Positions 9,107 to 20,055 of a DNA stretch of 64,000 nt are shown here, in pieces (within the stretch, counting starts at the first letter, position 1; every line of letters begins with the position of its first letter). Position numbers and translations under genes: made by a program. Source of the DNA: Semisulcospira habei (lineage: Eukaryota; Mollusca; Gastropoda; Semisulcospiridae); assembly GCA_036245525.1 (NCBI GenBank), contig BTPG01000003.1, forward strand, positions 156,715,080-156,779,079, in the 5' to 3' direction. The notes under the pieces were generated by a model. That model did not search any database and had not been told where the DNA came from. It saw only the letters and a program-made list of their open reading frames with translations.

Positions 9107-9194
9107 GACCATGTTAGTTCAAGGGTGCTGCCAGGACAGCTTGGCGCCCATGGGCGCCAAGCTGTCCTGGCAGCACCCTTGAACTATTATGGTC
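9107..9194. repeat. Foldback hairpin, TTCAAGGG/GGCGCC family
   Basis: Near-perfect palindrome: GTTCAAGGGTGCTGCCAGGA in one arm and its complement in the other, with TTGGCGCC at the tip. Same family as hairpins at 12681, 18067, 43088, 51108, 52160 and 54700. Confidence 0.85.
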
Positions 9195-9426
9195 ACATAT
9201 CATCTCACGGTGGAGCGTATCAGGAAGCAAAGGGTTAGGAATAATGCTGATGACGCTTTTGACCTTGATAGACATAGGCCAGAATGAGCAGCACCTTTGA
9301 CCTTTTTACCTATCATGTTCGATCCTCGAGAAACATCGTTGGCAGAGTTTTCTTGGTGCTTCTCGGGTCAGTATAGGAATGATTTTCAGTGATTCAAATT
9401 CATTCACCATACTTGTTAATACTCAC

Positions 9427-9552
9427 CACAGTTCCTCTCATCGCTACCGTCGGCACAGTCTTCCTCTTTGTCACACACCCAACTCCTGTAGATGCAGGTG
9501 GAACCGTCACTACAGGGCAACTCCCCACTTATACACGTGTGGGTAGGAGTAG
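9427..9552 (-). CDS. Gene C, LDLa domain exon 3
   Basis: A 126-base exon bounded by acceptor TTTTCTAG and donor G|GTGAGT, phase 1 at both ends. It encodes one LDL-receptor class A repeat with six cysteines and the calcium-binding C-terminal signature [11 protein letters not shown]. LDLa domains bind ligands and calcium outside the cell. The next exon upstream is at 11787; nothing further downstream was recognised before Polinton 1, so the rest of the gene is left of the window or lost. Confidence 0.85.
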
Positions 9553-9619
9553 CTAGAAAACACGTATAACGAAAACGATTGTTTAGATATCTTATTCATA
9601 TATTATTAGTTATTGGTCT

Positions 9620-9835
9620 CAGGGGATTGCTATACGGACCCTTTTAGGCCTGAGGGAGGTCAAAGGAACCATTGCACCCCGAAGGCCTTCGGGGTACAAT
9701 GGTTCCTTTGACCTCCCTCAGGCCTACGAGGGTCCGTGCGGCAAGCCCCTGCTACCAATAACGTATTTGTTTTCATTCCTCCACTATTTTCGTAAAACAA
9801 ATAAAAACGAAATCTTCCGACCTGGATCATGCCAA
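9620..9835. repeat. Foldback repeat with GGTTCCTTTGACCTCC arms, plus flank
   Basis: Hairpin arms at 9620-9751 (CAGGGGATTGCTATACGGACC opposite GGTCCGTGCGGCAAGCCCCTG). The following 80 bases (AATAACGTATTTGTTTTCAT on) also match those after the hairpin at 37265-37402, so the true repeat is longer than the palindrome. Confidence 0.8.
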
Positions 9836-9883
9836 ATATATTGCAGCACAATAGTGCACTTTTAAAACTCATCCGACAGATAT

Positions 9884-9945
9884 ATACTGGCGAGCAAAAG
9901 AAATGCGACATTTTGGGAATCATCGGAAACACTTCAGTCAGTCAA
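9884..9945. repeat. Half copy of the ACTGACGAGCAAAAGAAATG foldback element
   Basis: One arm (CTGGCGAGCAAAAGAAATGC and the GGAATCATCGGAAACAC inner part) without its partner. Complete copies are at 61954 and 62889. Confidence 0.7.
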
Positions 9946-11254
9946 ATAATATGGTAAGATCAATTATACCCCCTAAAACCATCCACCCACCCACCCCCAC
10001 ATTCACAGGTATATGTATAAAAAAAAAATCACTCAAACCAATTTCCCGAGAGGCAGCCGCAAACGGAATCCTCAACAAGTGATGCCTGGCAATAATAATA
10101 CGCCCAAAGAAAGCCACGTGTTGCTTTACAACAGAACACCAATGAGGGTGGAGGTTTGCGCATGGATTGCGCTTAGCAGGAGCAGGCTTTAGAAGCACCA
10201 GCATTTTAAAAGGTGGATATGAGCGTCATACATATGGCCTACATACCTAAGTACCAGTTACGTAAAACACACGCTCGGATTATATTGTATACGTGTATAT
10301 GTATGTGTGCAAGTGGTTTGCGCGTGTTAGCTCTATACTGGACTTAACACGGGCGGTAGTATTGTGTTACGTTTGTGGTTGAGTTGATCTTTTGGGAGCA
10401 TGTGTGTGTGTGATAATAGGAAATATCCGATGTTCCTTTGAGTTATTTTCCATAAGAATCACGTAAAAAGGGAGAATTGCGATCGATTTCTGTTGTCTAG
10501 CTAGAATGACGCATATTTTCGCTACAATGTTGTAAAGTTTAACCTACATTAGACTGGAAGTTTCTTGCAGGGTCGCGATCATTCTAGTGACCTCAGATAT
10601 GATGTCAAAGTTTTGTAGTAAACAAGTTGGCTACAACTCGTACCATTTACAGAATGCGCATAGATGTTAGTGGAAGGCTGTAGTTATATCTAGATTGTTC
10701 TTTTTAATGAATATTAATAAGTTTTGGTTACGTTTTCTTTTTGATTGATTGAGTTGTGTAAATTGCTGGATTGTTTGTAAATCTGTAATAATATAAAAGA
10801 ATGTGTTAGGAAATATGTGCGTACATTGTATGAGAGGCGCAGCGTGTCAAAAGTGTTGATGCATTGGAGAGGAGACAGTGTATCAGTGTTGGTGCATTGC
10901 ATGGGAGACGCAGTGTATCAGAATTGTGGATGCATTGTAGAGAGACAGTGTACCATAGTGTAGATGCATTTGTGGATGCATTGTGCTGAGAGTGTATCGA
11001 GAGAATAAAATATTGTTGGAACTATTACTCCAGTACGGTCTACAACCTTGTGTCATGTGTGACGAGTTGCAGCTGAGTGAAGTGTCTTTACAAGAACCCT
11101 ACGTGCGTGCGTCTGGTGTGGTTATATCATACTACGACGTAACATAGGGACTGGTGCATGTGTAGATGCACAAGTCGATGGGCAGTTGTCATGGCAATCA
11201 TTGTATCCATTGGATGGCACTGATGCATATCTGGATTCATACCTGATATGGTAA
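9946..11254. other. Non-coding stretch in gene C intron
   Basis: Lies between LDLa exons 11787 and 9427. Around 10830-10985 there are loose repeats of a unit with GATGCATTG and AGACAGTGTAT. No gene recognised. Confidence 0.4.
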
Positions 11255-11552
11255 ATTTAACCCATTCTGTCCGCGACACACCACAGCAAGCTATGGCTCC
11301 AACACAATAGTTCAAGGGCATATAGACGCCAAGTTCTGCCACCACCCTTGAACTATCATGGTCGATCTGTCTCCTGAAATGTATTGCGGTGCTCACAGGA
11401 TAACTGCAAAATGTGGGTATTTCGTAACTCGGGCACAATGAGGTAAGTGATTCAAAGCGCCAGCACTAATAGCTGCGGAAGTGTTGTATAGCGTCGCCGG
11501 CGGCAACGCCATACGACACTTCCTTAGCTATTGATGTTGGGCGCCTTGAATG
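11255..11552. repeat. Two adjacent decayed foldback elements
   Basis: 11255-11444 is a damaged TTCAAGGG/GGCGCC-family copy with its usual flanks. 11448-11552 is a palindrome with TAGCTGCGGAAGTGTTGTAT arm and GCCGGCGGC tip, ending TTGAATGAGTT. The latter has a sister at 55203-55307. Confidence 0.7.
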
Positions 11553-11660
11553 AGTTCATACATTTTTGCATGCATGCAGTGACAGTACCAGCGGCTGCGA
11601 GATACGGCAAGGAAGCTTGAATTTCAAACTCTGCCCTTATCTTGACGTTGTCCTACGGAC

Positions 11661-11768
11661 ATATACTGACGAGCAAACTGAGAAATGCAACATTTTTGGA
11701 ATCATCGGAAACACTTTAGCGTTTCCGCTGATTCCAAGAGTGTCGCATTTAATTTAATTGTCAGTATA
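11661..11768. repeat. Foldback element, ACTGACGAGCAAA family
   Basis: Inverted arms start TATACTGACGAGCAAA and end TGTCAGTATA, with a GGAATCATCGGAAACAC inner arm. TA at both ends suggests a Tc1/mariner-type MITE. It ends 13 bases from the 5' splice site of the LDLa exon at 11787. Confidence 0.75.
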
Positions 11769-11786
11769 TTATGCGAGTTTGCTTAC

Positions 11787-11903
11787 TGCAACCAGTTTCG
11801 TCGGTTGAATCCCCGCAGTCGTTGTCGCCGTCACATCGATACGCCACTGGGACACAATGCCCGTTGTTACACTTCAGCTGGTGCTCTCCGGAACAGCCCG
11901 TTG
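11787..11903 (-). CDS. Gene C, LDLa domain exon 2
   Basis: A 117-base phase 1-1 exon (acceptor TTTCTGCAG, donor A|GTAAGC). It encodes [17 protein letters not shown] and then [17 protein letters not shown], one LDLa repeat. The opening is nearly identical to gene B exon 49886-50002 ([17 protein letters not shown]), which makes the two exons positional paralogues. Confidence 0.88.
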
Positions 11904-12038
11904 CTGCAGAAACAAGAAAGACAACGTCATTTCACAGCCCTTGGACTATGGTCACCCTTTCACTGCCATGGGACACAGATTATATTATGTCTTTGTGTTC
12001 AAACACCATTGCAGATTCAACGCCAAATATACCGAACC

Positions 12039-12127
<89 letters not shown>

Positions 12128-12197
12128 TGTTGTGTTGTTGATATTATAATATAATTAGTATCATTATTGTTGTTGTTGCTGTTGTTGTTGTTGTTGC

Positions 12198-12230
<33 letters not shown>

Positions 12231-12250
12231 CACCACCATTATTATTAGGG
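12039..12250. repeat. (ATT)n and (TTG)n microsatellites
   Basis: (TTA)n at 12039-12124, then TTG/TTA-rich repeats to about 12246. The long Tyr, Ile and Asn runs in the overlapping frames are artefacts. Confidence 0.9.
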
Positions 12251-12269
12251 AGTAGAGTGCACATTTCAT

Positions 12270-12350
12270 CACAGCTCATGTTGTTTAAAGTGCGTTGAGC
12301 TTACCAATGGGGATTTAGCAATATATAAAACTCTATTATTACTGTCATCA
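12270..12350 (+). mobile_element. LINE/SINE 3' tail remnant
   Basis: AAAGTGCGTTGAGC, then TATATAAAACTCTATTATT, a typical 3' end of CR1/L2-like retroelements. No coding part is left. Confidence 0.4.
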
Positions 12351-12680
12351 TCATCATCAACATCATCCTCATCATCACTATCATCTTCATTATCATTACT
12401 ACATAATCCCTTCCATCCACGGAATGCGACAAGAAGCTAAGAACAAAAAAAAAAAACATCTATAGTTCGTGCCGCATATGCGGGAGCTCATGAGGTAATT
12501 CGCTTCATGCACCTTTTTTTTTTTCACAGTAAAGGGCTGACACCAGTCCACTCAAGCGAGAAGCATGCTGCTCTCATTTGGCGAAAAAACATTAAGTCCG
12601 TTTTGATGAAAAGCGAGATTTTCGTTATATTGCTAGGAAAATATAGCTTTTTTTTTTAACCCAAAGATGGATTTACTAAG

Positions 12681-12894
12681 TTAAGACTTTCAGCCCTGAC
12701 GCACTACAGCAGGAGATGGGTCGACCATGATAATTCAAGGGCAGTGCCAGATAAGCTTGGCGCCTGTCGGCGCCAAGCTAATCTGGCACTGCCCTTGAAT
12801 TATCATGGTCGATCCATCTCCTGCAACAGGTGTATATTCGTTAGATGACGCCTCCAAAATTTGGGAAATACGTGCGTCGGGCTGAATGAGTTAA
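12681..12894. repeat. TTAA-flanked foldback element, TTCAAGGG/GGCGCC family
   Basis: TTAAGACTTTCAGCC at one end and GGCTGAATGAGTTAAGAC at the other. The palindromic core is GACCATGATAATTCAAGGGC with TTGGCGCCTGTCGGCGCCAA at the tip. The TTAA at both ends looks like a piggyBac-type target duplication. Confidence 0.85.
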
Positions 12895-13060
12895 GACACT
12901 TTAGATCAGCATAGCTTTTCATGAGCTCCTGCTTGCAGGAGATGGATTTTCAACAAAAGACATAAATCAAATAGCAGAAAAGGTGTGAGTTGATGCTAAT
13001 GTGTGACATTAAGATGTCATAATCCCCGTACCAAAGATCTTATATATGAATTTTCATCCA

Positions 13061-13140
13061 CACTGACGAGCAAAAGAAATGCGACATCCTTCGAGTCATC
13101 GGAAACACATCATGTCGCATTTCTTTTGCTCGTCTGTATA
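13061..13140. repeat. Foldback element, ACTGACGAGCAAA family
   Basis: Short copy: CACTGACGAGCAAAAGAAAT pairs with ATTTCTTTTGCTCGTCTGTA. Located 60 bases inside the intron from the LDLa exon at 13206. Confidence 0.8.
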
Positions 13141-13205
13141 TGACCTTCAGTTGCTGCTAGTACGTCACGAAGAGTACTAAAACTGAAAGGCAATACTACA
13201 CTCAC

Positions 13206-13316
13206 AGCAGCCATATTCGTCCGAGCCATCAGAGCAGTCCCTGTCACCATCACACGTCCACTGAGACTGGATGCATCTCCCGTCCCTACAACGGAACTCT
13301 AGGTCGCTGCACGGTC
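13206..13316 (-). CDS. Gene C, LDLa domain exon 1
   Basis: A 111-base phase 1-1 exon (acceptor AACTTCAG, donor T|GTGAGT) encoding one LDLa repeat with [20 protein letters not shown] and SDGSDEYGC. It is the positional counterpart of gene B exon 51347-51460. The preceding coding exon is the signal-peptide exon at 15050-15167, whose phase fits. Confidence 0.88.
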
Positions 13317-13401
13317 CTGAAGTTTGACACAATACACACGGTCAGCAACATGTGCTTGGACCGACGTCGGTCTTGGTCCGTTCCTTGTACATATCCTTTA
13401 T

Positions 13402-13562
13402 CTCATTCAGCCCCGACATACCACAGCAAGACATGGATCGAGCATGATAGTTCATGGGTGGTGCACCAGAATAGCTTGGCGCCCATCGGAGCCAAGCTAT
13501 TCTGGCACCTCCCTTGAACTATCATGCTCGATCTAATAATAATAATAATAATAATAATAATA
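13402..13562. repeat. Foldback element abutting an (AAT)n tail
   Basis: 13402-13533 is a TTCAAGGG/GGCGCC-family copy starting CTCATTCAGCCCCGACA. It runs straight into (AAT)n at 13534-13562, the 3' tail of the LINE fragment next to it, so the hairpin or the LINE inserted at the other's edge. Confidence 0.75.
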
Positions 13563-14435
13563 CATAGTTCTTGTATAGCGCTGTTCTCCAGGAAAACACT
13601 GGACTCACTGTCCATGCACAACAGCACACCCTCTCTCTCAGACACATGCACGATTGTACACTACTTTAAACCACCTCATCTCTTCCCAACACCTTACATT
13701 CACTTCCTCTACGATCAGAATAAAAGGCAGTCAACAGTTAGCTAAAGATGAGCTAAGTGTTAAATGCCTGACAGAAAAGAAAAGTCTTTAAATGAGCTTT
13801 GAACTGTGACAATGTGGGCAGATTCCGCATTTCAGTTGGCAGATAGTTCCACACACTTGGGGCTAAAAAGGTGAAAGAACGCTCCCCGACAGTTTTCATG
13901 TTAAGCTTCGGGATTTTAAAAAGTTTTACACTAGAGGAACGGAGGGTGCGTGATGGCTGATAAACAGACAGCTTGGCAGAAAGGTACGGCGGGAGAGATC
14001 CGTCAAAATGCCGATAGGCGAAAATTGCAATTTTGTACTGGCAGCGGAATTTTGCGGGCAGCCAGTGCAGCTGCTTCAGTAGAGGCGTAACGTGGTCTCT
14101 CTTTCGTTTCTTGAAGATGAAACGCGCCGCATTGTTTTGAATCATCTGCAAGCGTGAAATCTGATCTGCCGGTAAATCTGCCAGTACAGAAAATCGAGCA
14201 TGGACGTAATGAATGCATTTACAAGTCTTGAGTTTATTGACGCCGCACTTTCAGTGAGACACAGTTCTGGAAGGGAACGCTGCAGCCACCAGTGTTTGCG
14301 AACTCGCCGTCAATCAGACTAAGGCGAGACTGAGAGCCAGCAGGCATGACTTCGGTTTTGTCGGCGTTAAGCTTAAGTTTGTTGCTTGTCATCCAGGACA
14401 GGACGTCGTCTATACAACACTGTACGCTCATCTTA
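13536..14435 (-). mobile_element. 5'-truncated CR1/L2-like LINE with reverse transcriptase remnant
   Basis: 14431-14234 encodes DVLSWMTSNKLKLNADKTEV, the late palm/thumb part of a LINE reverse transcriptase. 14151-13753 encodes the C-terminal region (HVTPLLKQLHWLPAKFRCQY, then GERSFTFLAPSVWNYLP). The frames do not join, so the copy is dead. The 3' end has an AGCGCTATACAAG motif followed by an (ATT)n tail at 13562-13534, typical of CR1/L2-type elements. It sits in the first intron of gene C. Confidence 0.8.
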
Positions 14436-14643
14436 GCGGAGCTGAAATGGCTGGCGCGCTACTTCTTGACAATTCAGTATCTCGTTAGAACGACTGTCTC
14501 TACAGTCCTTTGGGCAACTTCAAAATTTGGCGACTTCGGTCCTGGGACAGAATGTGTTAATGGCAAACTTGTCTTGACATAATGTGCTCAAGAGAAACAT
14601 ATGTTGATGTTGTAATAGAACGGCAATGAGTACATGTGAATAC

Positions 14644-14712
14644 ATTCACTGCTGGTCGTTGTCTGCAGAAATCATCGAGACAAAAACCGCTACCGACAGC
14701 CAAAGGGTTAAT
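14644..14712. repeat. Half copy of the GTCGGTAGCGGTTTT foldback element
   Basis: AATCATCGAGACAAAAACCG then CTACCGACAGCCAAAGGGTTAA, one arm of the family complete at 43888 and 52064. Confidence 0.7.
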
Positions 14713-14719
14713 TGAACTT

Positions 14720-14990
14720 GTATATATGCCTACAAGAGTAAACTTTGGGTACAACGAACTGCCAGGGGACCGAATTTAATTGTTGCTGTATCCAAAGTTT
14801 GTTAGACGCGAAGTCAAATTTATATGGAAAGAGACTGGTGACTGAAGAAGCGTTTTTTATTATCCGAAGTTCGTTATAAGCGAAGTAATTTACATGGAAC
14901 AAACGCAGACTGCGCTACTGAACAAGTGTTGTCAGTTATATCCGAACTGCGTTATGCCCAACCTTGCTATAAGCGAAACTTAGTGTACAT
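14720..14990. repeat. Dispersed repeat with GTTATAAGCGAAGTAATTTA motif
   Basis: Contains several TATCCGAAGTTCGTTATAAG-like segments, also found at 63490-63670. Class unknown. Confidence 0.5.
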
Positions 14991-15049
14991 GCATACAACA
15001 ATAGTGACAGACAGACCAACAGATAGATTGAGATGGAAATATGAGTTAC

Positions 15050-15167
15050 TTGGTTGCCTTTTTGATTTCCCTGGTTCACTGCTAAGGGCATGTTTCTGTT
15101 TCTTGTATTTCAAGACACTGCCTGCTACACACACAAAGAGACACACGAGCACAACTCTGGGAACCAT
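15050..15167 (-). CDS. Gene C, signal-peptide first coding exon
   Basis: ATG at 15167 starts MVPRVVLVCLFVCVAGSVLK, a basic n-region, hydrophobic core and small residues suited to signal peptidase. A basic stretch ending SKRQP follows, possibly a furin-like site. The exon ends A|GTAACT, phase 1, matching the phase of the LDLa exon at 13316. Gene B has the same arrangement at 53109-53217, ending ERKERRQVV. The exact 5' UTR is not determined. Confidence 0.72.
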
Positions 15168-15482
15168 CACAGCTGAGTAAGAAAACTGTTTACTGCGTCT
15201 TTCTTTATCTCTTGTACACACAGTCATGTACAGTACAACCTTTTCAGCGCAACCATCTGGTTTTTTGTTTGTTTTGTTTGTTGCTTTTTTTGTTTGTTTG
15301 TTTTTTGGTTCCTGTTTAAAAATATGAACAACTATGAAATAGGGCTCGTCGGAGCGCATTCCGGAGCATGCATATGACCTTTTGGCGTGTGGTCATAAAT
15401 TCTGGCAAAGAAGTAACAAGATAGAAATTACGTCACGTCTAGCTACGCAAACCTTGCTGGAGAAGGTCTTTTTGGCGCCACG

Positions 15483-15484
<2 letters not shown>

Positions 15485-15551
<67 letters not shown>
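15485..15551. repeat. (GT)n microsatellite
   Basis: Pure GT run of about 34 units. Confidence 0.95.
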
Positions 15552-15554
<3 letters not shown>

Positions 15555-15892
15555 ATGTGACAGCGACTAGAGCCTGCGTTTGAGGACGGACAAGCTTGAA
15601 ATTGTATGACATTGTCCCTAAAAGAATAATCTCGAGGCTTTGGCGAGAAAACGTCCCTTTGATCCACAATGGGATCCGTAATTTTTCTTATTTTTACTAG
15701 ATATTTTGCGTGTAGCTAGATAAAGGGAAGATATTGAATGAGTTCGTTAACCAGCATTGCACCATTAGAACTTTTAAAGTGGTAATTAAATATGTTTGTA
15801 AAAAAATATAGCTTGACGTTTTGGGATTAATTTCACGAATTATTTGGGATTAATCTTAAAAGAATTGAAACTTTTTTACGAAAAAAACAACT

Positions 15893-16069
15893 ATCTTCTC
15901 ATTAATAATCGCATGATTTTTCATATACGGTATTTACATAAGCCTACAGTTTGTCTCGGCTGTCGGGTACGATTAGGCCAATTGTGACCTGTAAGCCCTA
16001 GGTGTGAAAATCAGATAATTTTCTGCACCACTTTTTCGGAGTTATTTTTAAAACGATGTTTCTTTTACC

Positions 16070-16101
<32 letters not shown>

Positions 16102-16228
16102 CTCAATAATACCCGCATGATTTTTCATAAACAGTGTTTGCATGAGCCCGCTGTTTGTACCGGCTCTGGGGTAGGATTAGGTCAAATTGTGACCTGTAAG
16201 TCCTAGGTGTGAAAATCAGCCAGAAAAT
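15893..16228. repeat. Diverged tandem duplication, about 205-bp period
   Basis: 15893-16025 and 16098-16228 share CGCATGATTTTTCATA, then GTGACCTGTAAG, then CTAGGTGTGAAAATCAG. An A-homopolymer at 16071-16097 separates them. No gene seen. Confidence 0.7.
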
Positions 16229-16866
16229 TATTCGATCCTGTAATACGTCAAATGTTAGTACTGAGATGAGTGACGTATAACATCGACTCGTCACTATGAA
16301 CACGGCGTCGTGGGACTAATGATGCCAGGACGTGAAGCTTGAAGTGACGTCATTTCGCTGCTCATGCTATTATTCTTCTTCAGAATAGCTGTCGCTACGC
16401 CGGACCACGGTGCTTACGAATGGCGGGAATCGCCGTGCGTCCGTCTTTATTTATGTGTGCCAGTTTGTGTGGATCAGAGGGTGGGTTAGAGTAAAAGGAG
16501 ATCGATCAGAAGGATAAGCTTGAAAATAGGAACAACTTTGGGCTGGGGTCCCATCTTGTTTGAAAGAAAAAGTGGTCTTAACCCCTTGACTGCCGAGAAA
16601 AAAAGTGGAGTGACACGCTCCAAATGCAGCTGCATCGCTCATGACATCAGTAGCAGGAATTTGTTTCAGTTATTGCCCTACAATTTTAATTTTTAAGGCG
16701 GCCGCATTCAATCTTAATTTTTAAGGAGGCTGCATTCATGTTGATCTCACGGGTGATGTACCCCGTTACGTGCACGATGGGGTGAGATCGAAAGTGGGAA
16801 AGGTAAACACAAAAACGACCCTTCGACTCGACTTCGGAGTCACAGTGAAAACATATGAGGTTTTTT
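16229..16866. other. Non-coding stretch upstream of gene C
   Basis: A pair of related GGCGGCCGCATTCA and GGAGGCTGCATTCA segments lies near 16700, plus a decayed ACCCCTTGACTGCCGAG foldback edge near 16580. No gene recognised. Confidence 0.35.
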
Positions 16867-16946
16867 ATTACTCTTTCGAGACGTGCCGCCTCCGGATACG
16901 CAGCATATACCGCGTATGCGGAGGCGGCACGTCTCGAATGAGTTAA
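16867..16946. repeat. Foldback element, CGAGACGTGCCGC family
   Basis: CTTTCGAGACGTGCCGCCTC pairs with GAGGCGGCACGTCTCGAATG; ends GAGTTAA. Relatives at 42072, 47841 and 53538. Confidence 0.85.
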
Positions 16947-18066
16947 CGATATCTAAGAAAATGATTGATGAGAATCAAAAACAGTAGTTCCTGGGAATCT
17001 TCGAAGTAGGATTTCATTGTGTTTCGTGTAGATTTGTGTACGGAAAACTCTAAATAACGCGGCTTGACTGCATGCTGGATTCTCAGATGTGACCTATCCT
17101 GGTGCTATTTTCTACAACTGGTGTTAAGAGGTGACCAGTTAGCAACGATTATCCCATGCCTGTGTTTTGAACTAGCACATGTGACGCAAGCTTAGGATGC
17201 AATCAAAAAAGTATCTACATGAACTTTAATGCGAGGAAGAGCGGGACAGTTATTAACGTTTTGGTCCCTAGCCAAAGTCGGCCGGACGGCCTTTTGCGCA
17301 TTCGGTAGGTAGTAAAATCCAGGAAGCTGAGATATATGTTAAGAACTCAATGTAGGCTTGAAGTAGCTCTGCTGCCATGACCGCATGCTGTGACCGGAGT
17401 TTGCACCAGTTGGTCAGTGGTCCTAAAAAGCATAGGTAACATAAGTGGGAGGCACGTCCGTTTCCAGGCATTGAGTATGCCAATGTTCGCGGAAGGCCGG
17501 ATGGCGGCGTTTAAACCAGTGAGAGAGCAATGCTGGGAATCTAAGGCGATGATTAACAGGGATTGAGGGGGCAAAGCGGGAGTCTTGCTAGGCAGCAGTT
17601 TTATATCACGCGCGATGCGCATGATACAAGACAGGGGCGGATATGGCGGGGGCGGGGGGCGGGGGGGGGGGGGGTACTCGTGCTTACCCCCCCCCCCTCG
17701 AGTTGAAGGTCCCAAACAAAACGTTGAACCCCCCCCCCCCCCCCCCCCCCCCGAGTAACTGATCCACAGGAGTCTGTGGTGCTGATTGGTCAAAGGGTCA
17801 CTGATACCACCAATCATAAGAAATTACGAGTATAGTACTAGGAACGCGTGGTTAGCCTAGATTCCAAGGTTTTTGTTCATTCTTCTAGAGACAGCTACTG
17901 CAAGCAGTAAGTCATTATAATTTTACTGTTGGACGCGAACCTTGGAAAAGTGTCCGCGGTGACCGGTGGCAGAAGGTTTGTTGGCAATTAGCATCGGGCC
18001 CCTGTCTCAGTGTCGGCTTCATCGCTTTTTAAAGTGCTTTAGGCGCATGGGCTTAAATAACCACTT
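16947..18066. other. Non-coding stretch with G- and C-homopolymers
   Basis: Mostly unique sequence. 17633-17757 holds long G and C runs (17652-17675, 17684-17698, 17730-17752) around GTTGAAGGTCCCAAAC, a possible foldback element that also recalls 51490-51730. No gene seen. Confidence 0.4.
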
Positions 18067-18287
18067 TTAACTCACTCAGCCCCGACACACCACAGCTAGA
18101 CATGGATCGAGCATGAGTCGCTCAAGGGTGGTGCCAGAATAGCTTGGCGCCCATAGGGGGCGCCAAGCTACTCTGGCACCACCCTTGAACTATCATACTC
18201 GATCTTTAACTACAATTGTAATACAGTCCTTCAGAGGGCAACTTCAAAATTTGGGGATTTCGCGGCTCCTGCGGCAGAATGTGTTAA
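18067..18287. repeat. TTAA-flanked foldback element, TTCAAGGG/GGCGCC family
   Basis: Begins TTAACTCACTCAGCCCCGAC and ends GGCAGAATGTGTTAA. The core pairs CAAGGGTGGTGCCAGAATAG with CTACTCTGGCACCACCCTTG. Confidence 0.85.
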
Positions 18288-18439
18288 CGGTCAGTTGGGC
18301 ATACAGTAACATCTTACGTCAATCACGAAGGGCGATAATCTCCTTCACTGACTGTCATTGGCTGCAGCCGTTTGTGCTTCTATAATCTTAGTAATACCGG
18401 CAGCGCCAAAAAGCCCCAACCGTCCGAGGAACATGGATA

Positions 18440-18870
18440 CAAAGCGGTGCCAGCACGAGGCCTAGAATCATGATGAGCCCCCCCCCCCCTCGCAACTGCG
18501 GGGGCTCATGAGGCTCTGTGACACTTGCAGCTGGATTGTGTTCATCTTTTCTCGGCGGTGAAAGGGTACGAAGTCTGGCATTTTCTGTGGATAACGCACA
18601 AAGGACTTGGTGTCGACTGAGGAGACCTAGAGGTGCATGTGTACCAAGTTTTTCGAAGTGGAATACCGGCAGTTCACTTCAGTTCGTTCACGGGAAGATA
18701 TATGCGATCGGAAAGGCCCATACGCGTTCCGCCCCAGAAGTCTTCCCAGAGTCCCGTGTCAGCATGTGCGCGGTCTGCCGAATGCGCGAATGGCCATCGG
18801 CCCGACGTCAGCCAGCGGGCCCAAGGCGGCCGACTTCGGCCCGATGGCCTTTGCCGCGCACTGGGTGGTT
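18440..18870. repeat. GC-rich foldback elements (CATGAGCCCCC and GGCCGACTTCGGCC types)
   Basis: 18440-18530 has ATGAGCCCCC...GGGGGCTCAT. 18690-18870 contains GCGAATGGCCATCGGCCCGA paired with GGCCGACTTCGGCCCGATGG. Overlapping ORFs have no homology that I recognise. Confidence 0.55.
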
Positions 18871-19539
18871 TACTATGGATTTATCATGGCCTTTCCATCT
18901 GACCAGCGTCTGCTTCCTTTCTCCACTCCTCTGCTACGGAGGCGATCATTTTAGTGGTGCCCTTTGCTCTGTTCCTGGACTGAAAGGCTTTCTCAGGCTT
19001 TTCGCTATGTCTGATTCGTGGGCTCAGATTTCAGCCCTGCTAGCAAGGGTGTCCGGTGACTGCTGACAAATCTGCGAGAGCCTCGCCAGTTGGTTTAGAG
19101 AAACGACTGCATTGGAGACAACACTGTTAGACCCCAACGATTTCCTCGCCCCCAGTTTCGATACAAAATAGTTCCGGTCCCTAAAATCTGCTTAGTGTAA
19201 TGTTTGGAGTACTGTTGGTGGTGCGTGAATCGTGGATGTCAAGCATACAAGGAGTAAACAACACTGATTGATGTGTTCAGACTGATTTTGTATTCATACA
19301 GAAATATCGGTTGATGATGATCGCCATGTTGGTAGCCAGCGTCTAGCGATAACCCTAGCGTCGCGTAAGTGCCGCGATTAGTGAGGAGTTAGTTCCCTTG
19401 AAGTTGTACATGTATTCATGAATATGAAACTCAACACATTACACTTAGTATTTGTATCTTCACTGCTAGTCGTTTTCTGCACGTGTTAAAACTCGGTTCG
19501 ACTATCATTTTATGTTTACAAAGAGGAATACTTTGAGCT
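18871..19539. other. Non-coding flank left of Polinton copy 2
   Basis: No gene or clear repeat recognised. Confidence 0.4.
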
Positions 19540-19545
19540 GTCTAA
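19540..19545 (+). other. Polinton copy 2 target-site duplication, left (GTCTAA)
   Basis: GTCTAA directly precedes the terminal AGAGATAG. The same six bases, in inverted form (TTAGAC), directly precede the AGAGATAG of the other terminus at 26171. A 6-bp duplication is the known Polinton signature. Confidence 0.8.
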
Positions 19546-20055
19546 AGAGATAGAATAGATGGGGATCCCCGGACACACCTCCCCCGTTTTATAGATTTAT
19601 TATAATCAACTAACCATTTAGACAAACGCACTCCAGCAAATACAATCGATGCTTTTATTGCCCGGCCATTTTAGTTTCACTCCGGAAATCATCTACCCCA
19701 ACTTGAATAGATGGGGATCCCCAGACACACCTCTCCCGTTTTATAGATTTATTATAATCAACTAACCGTTTAGACAAACGAACTCCAGTAAATACAATCG
19801 ATGCTTTTATTGCCCGGCCATTTTAGTTTCACTCCGGAAATCATCTACCCCAACTTGAATATATGTGGATCCCAGGACACACCTCCCCCAATCAATAGAT
19901 TTATTATAATCAACTAGCCATTTAGACAAACGCACTCCAGCAAATACAACCGATGCTTTAATCACCTAGCCATTTTAGTTTTACTCCGGAAATCATTCAA
20001 GCAACGATTTTTGATCAGCTGTCAACCCGCGATTATTAAGGCAGATCCCCCACCC
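19546..20055 (+). repeat. Polinton copy 2 left terminal repeat, with three 152-bp subrepeats
   Basis: Begins AGAGATAGAATAGATGGGG, with 5'-AG as in many Polintons. Contains three 152-bp tandem units starting at 19553, 19705 and 19857, each with GGGGATCC, TTATAGATTTATTATAATC and CACTCCAGCAAATACAA (or a close variant). Ends GATTATTAAGGCAGATCCCC. The other terminal repeat (26171-26395) has one unit only. Confidence 0.82.

Noticed and set aside
13753..14151. Independent host gene
   Set aside because: The sequence is the C-terminal end of a LINE polyprotein with a typical (ATT)n 3' tail.
18518..19066. 182-residue ORF as a gene
   Set aside because: It overlaps GC-rich foldback elements, has no recognisable domain or splice signals, and its composition follows the repeats.
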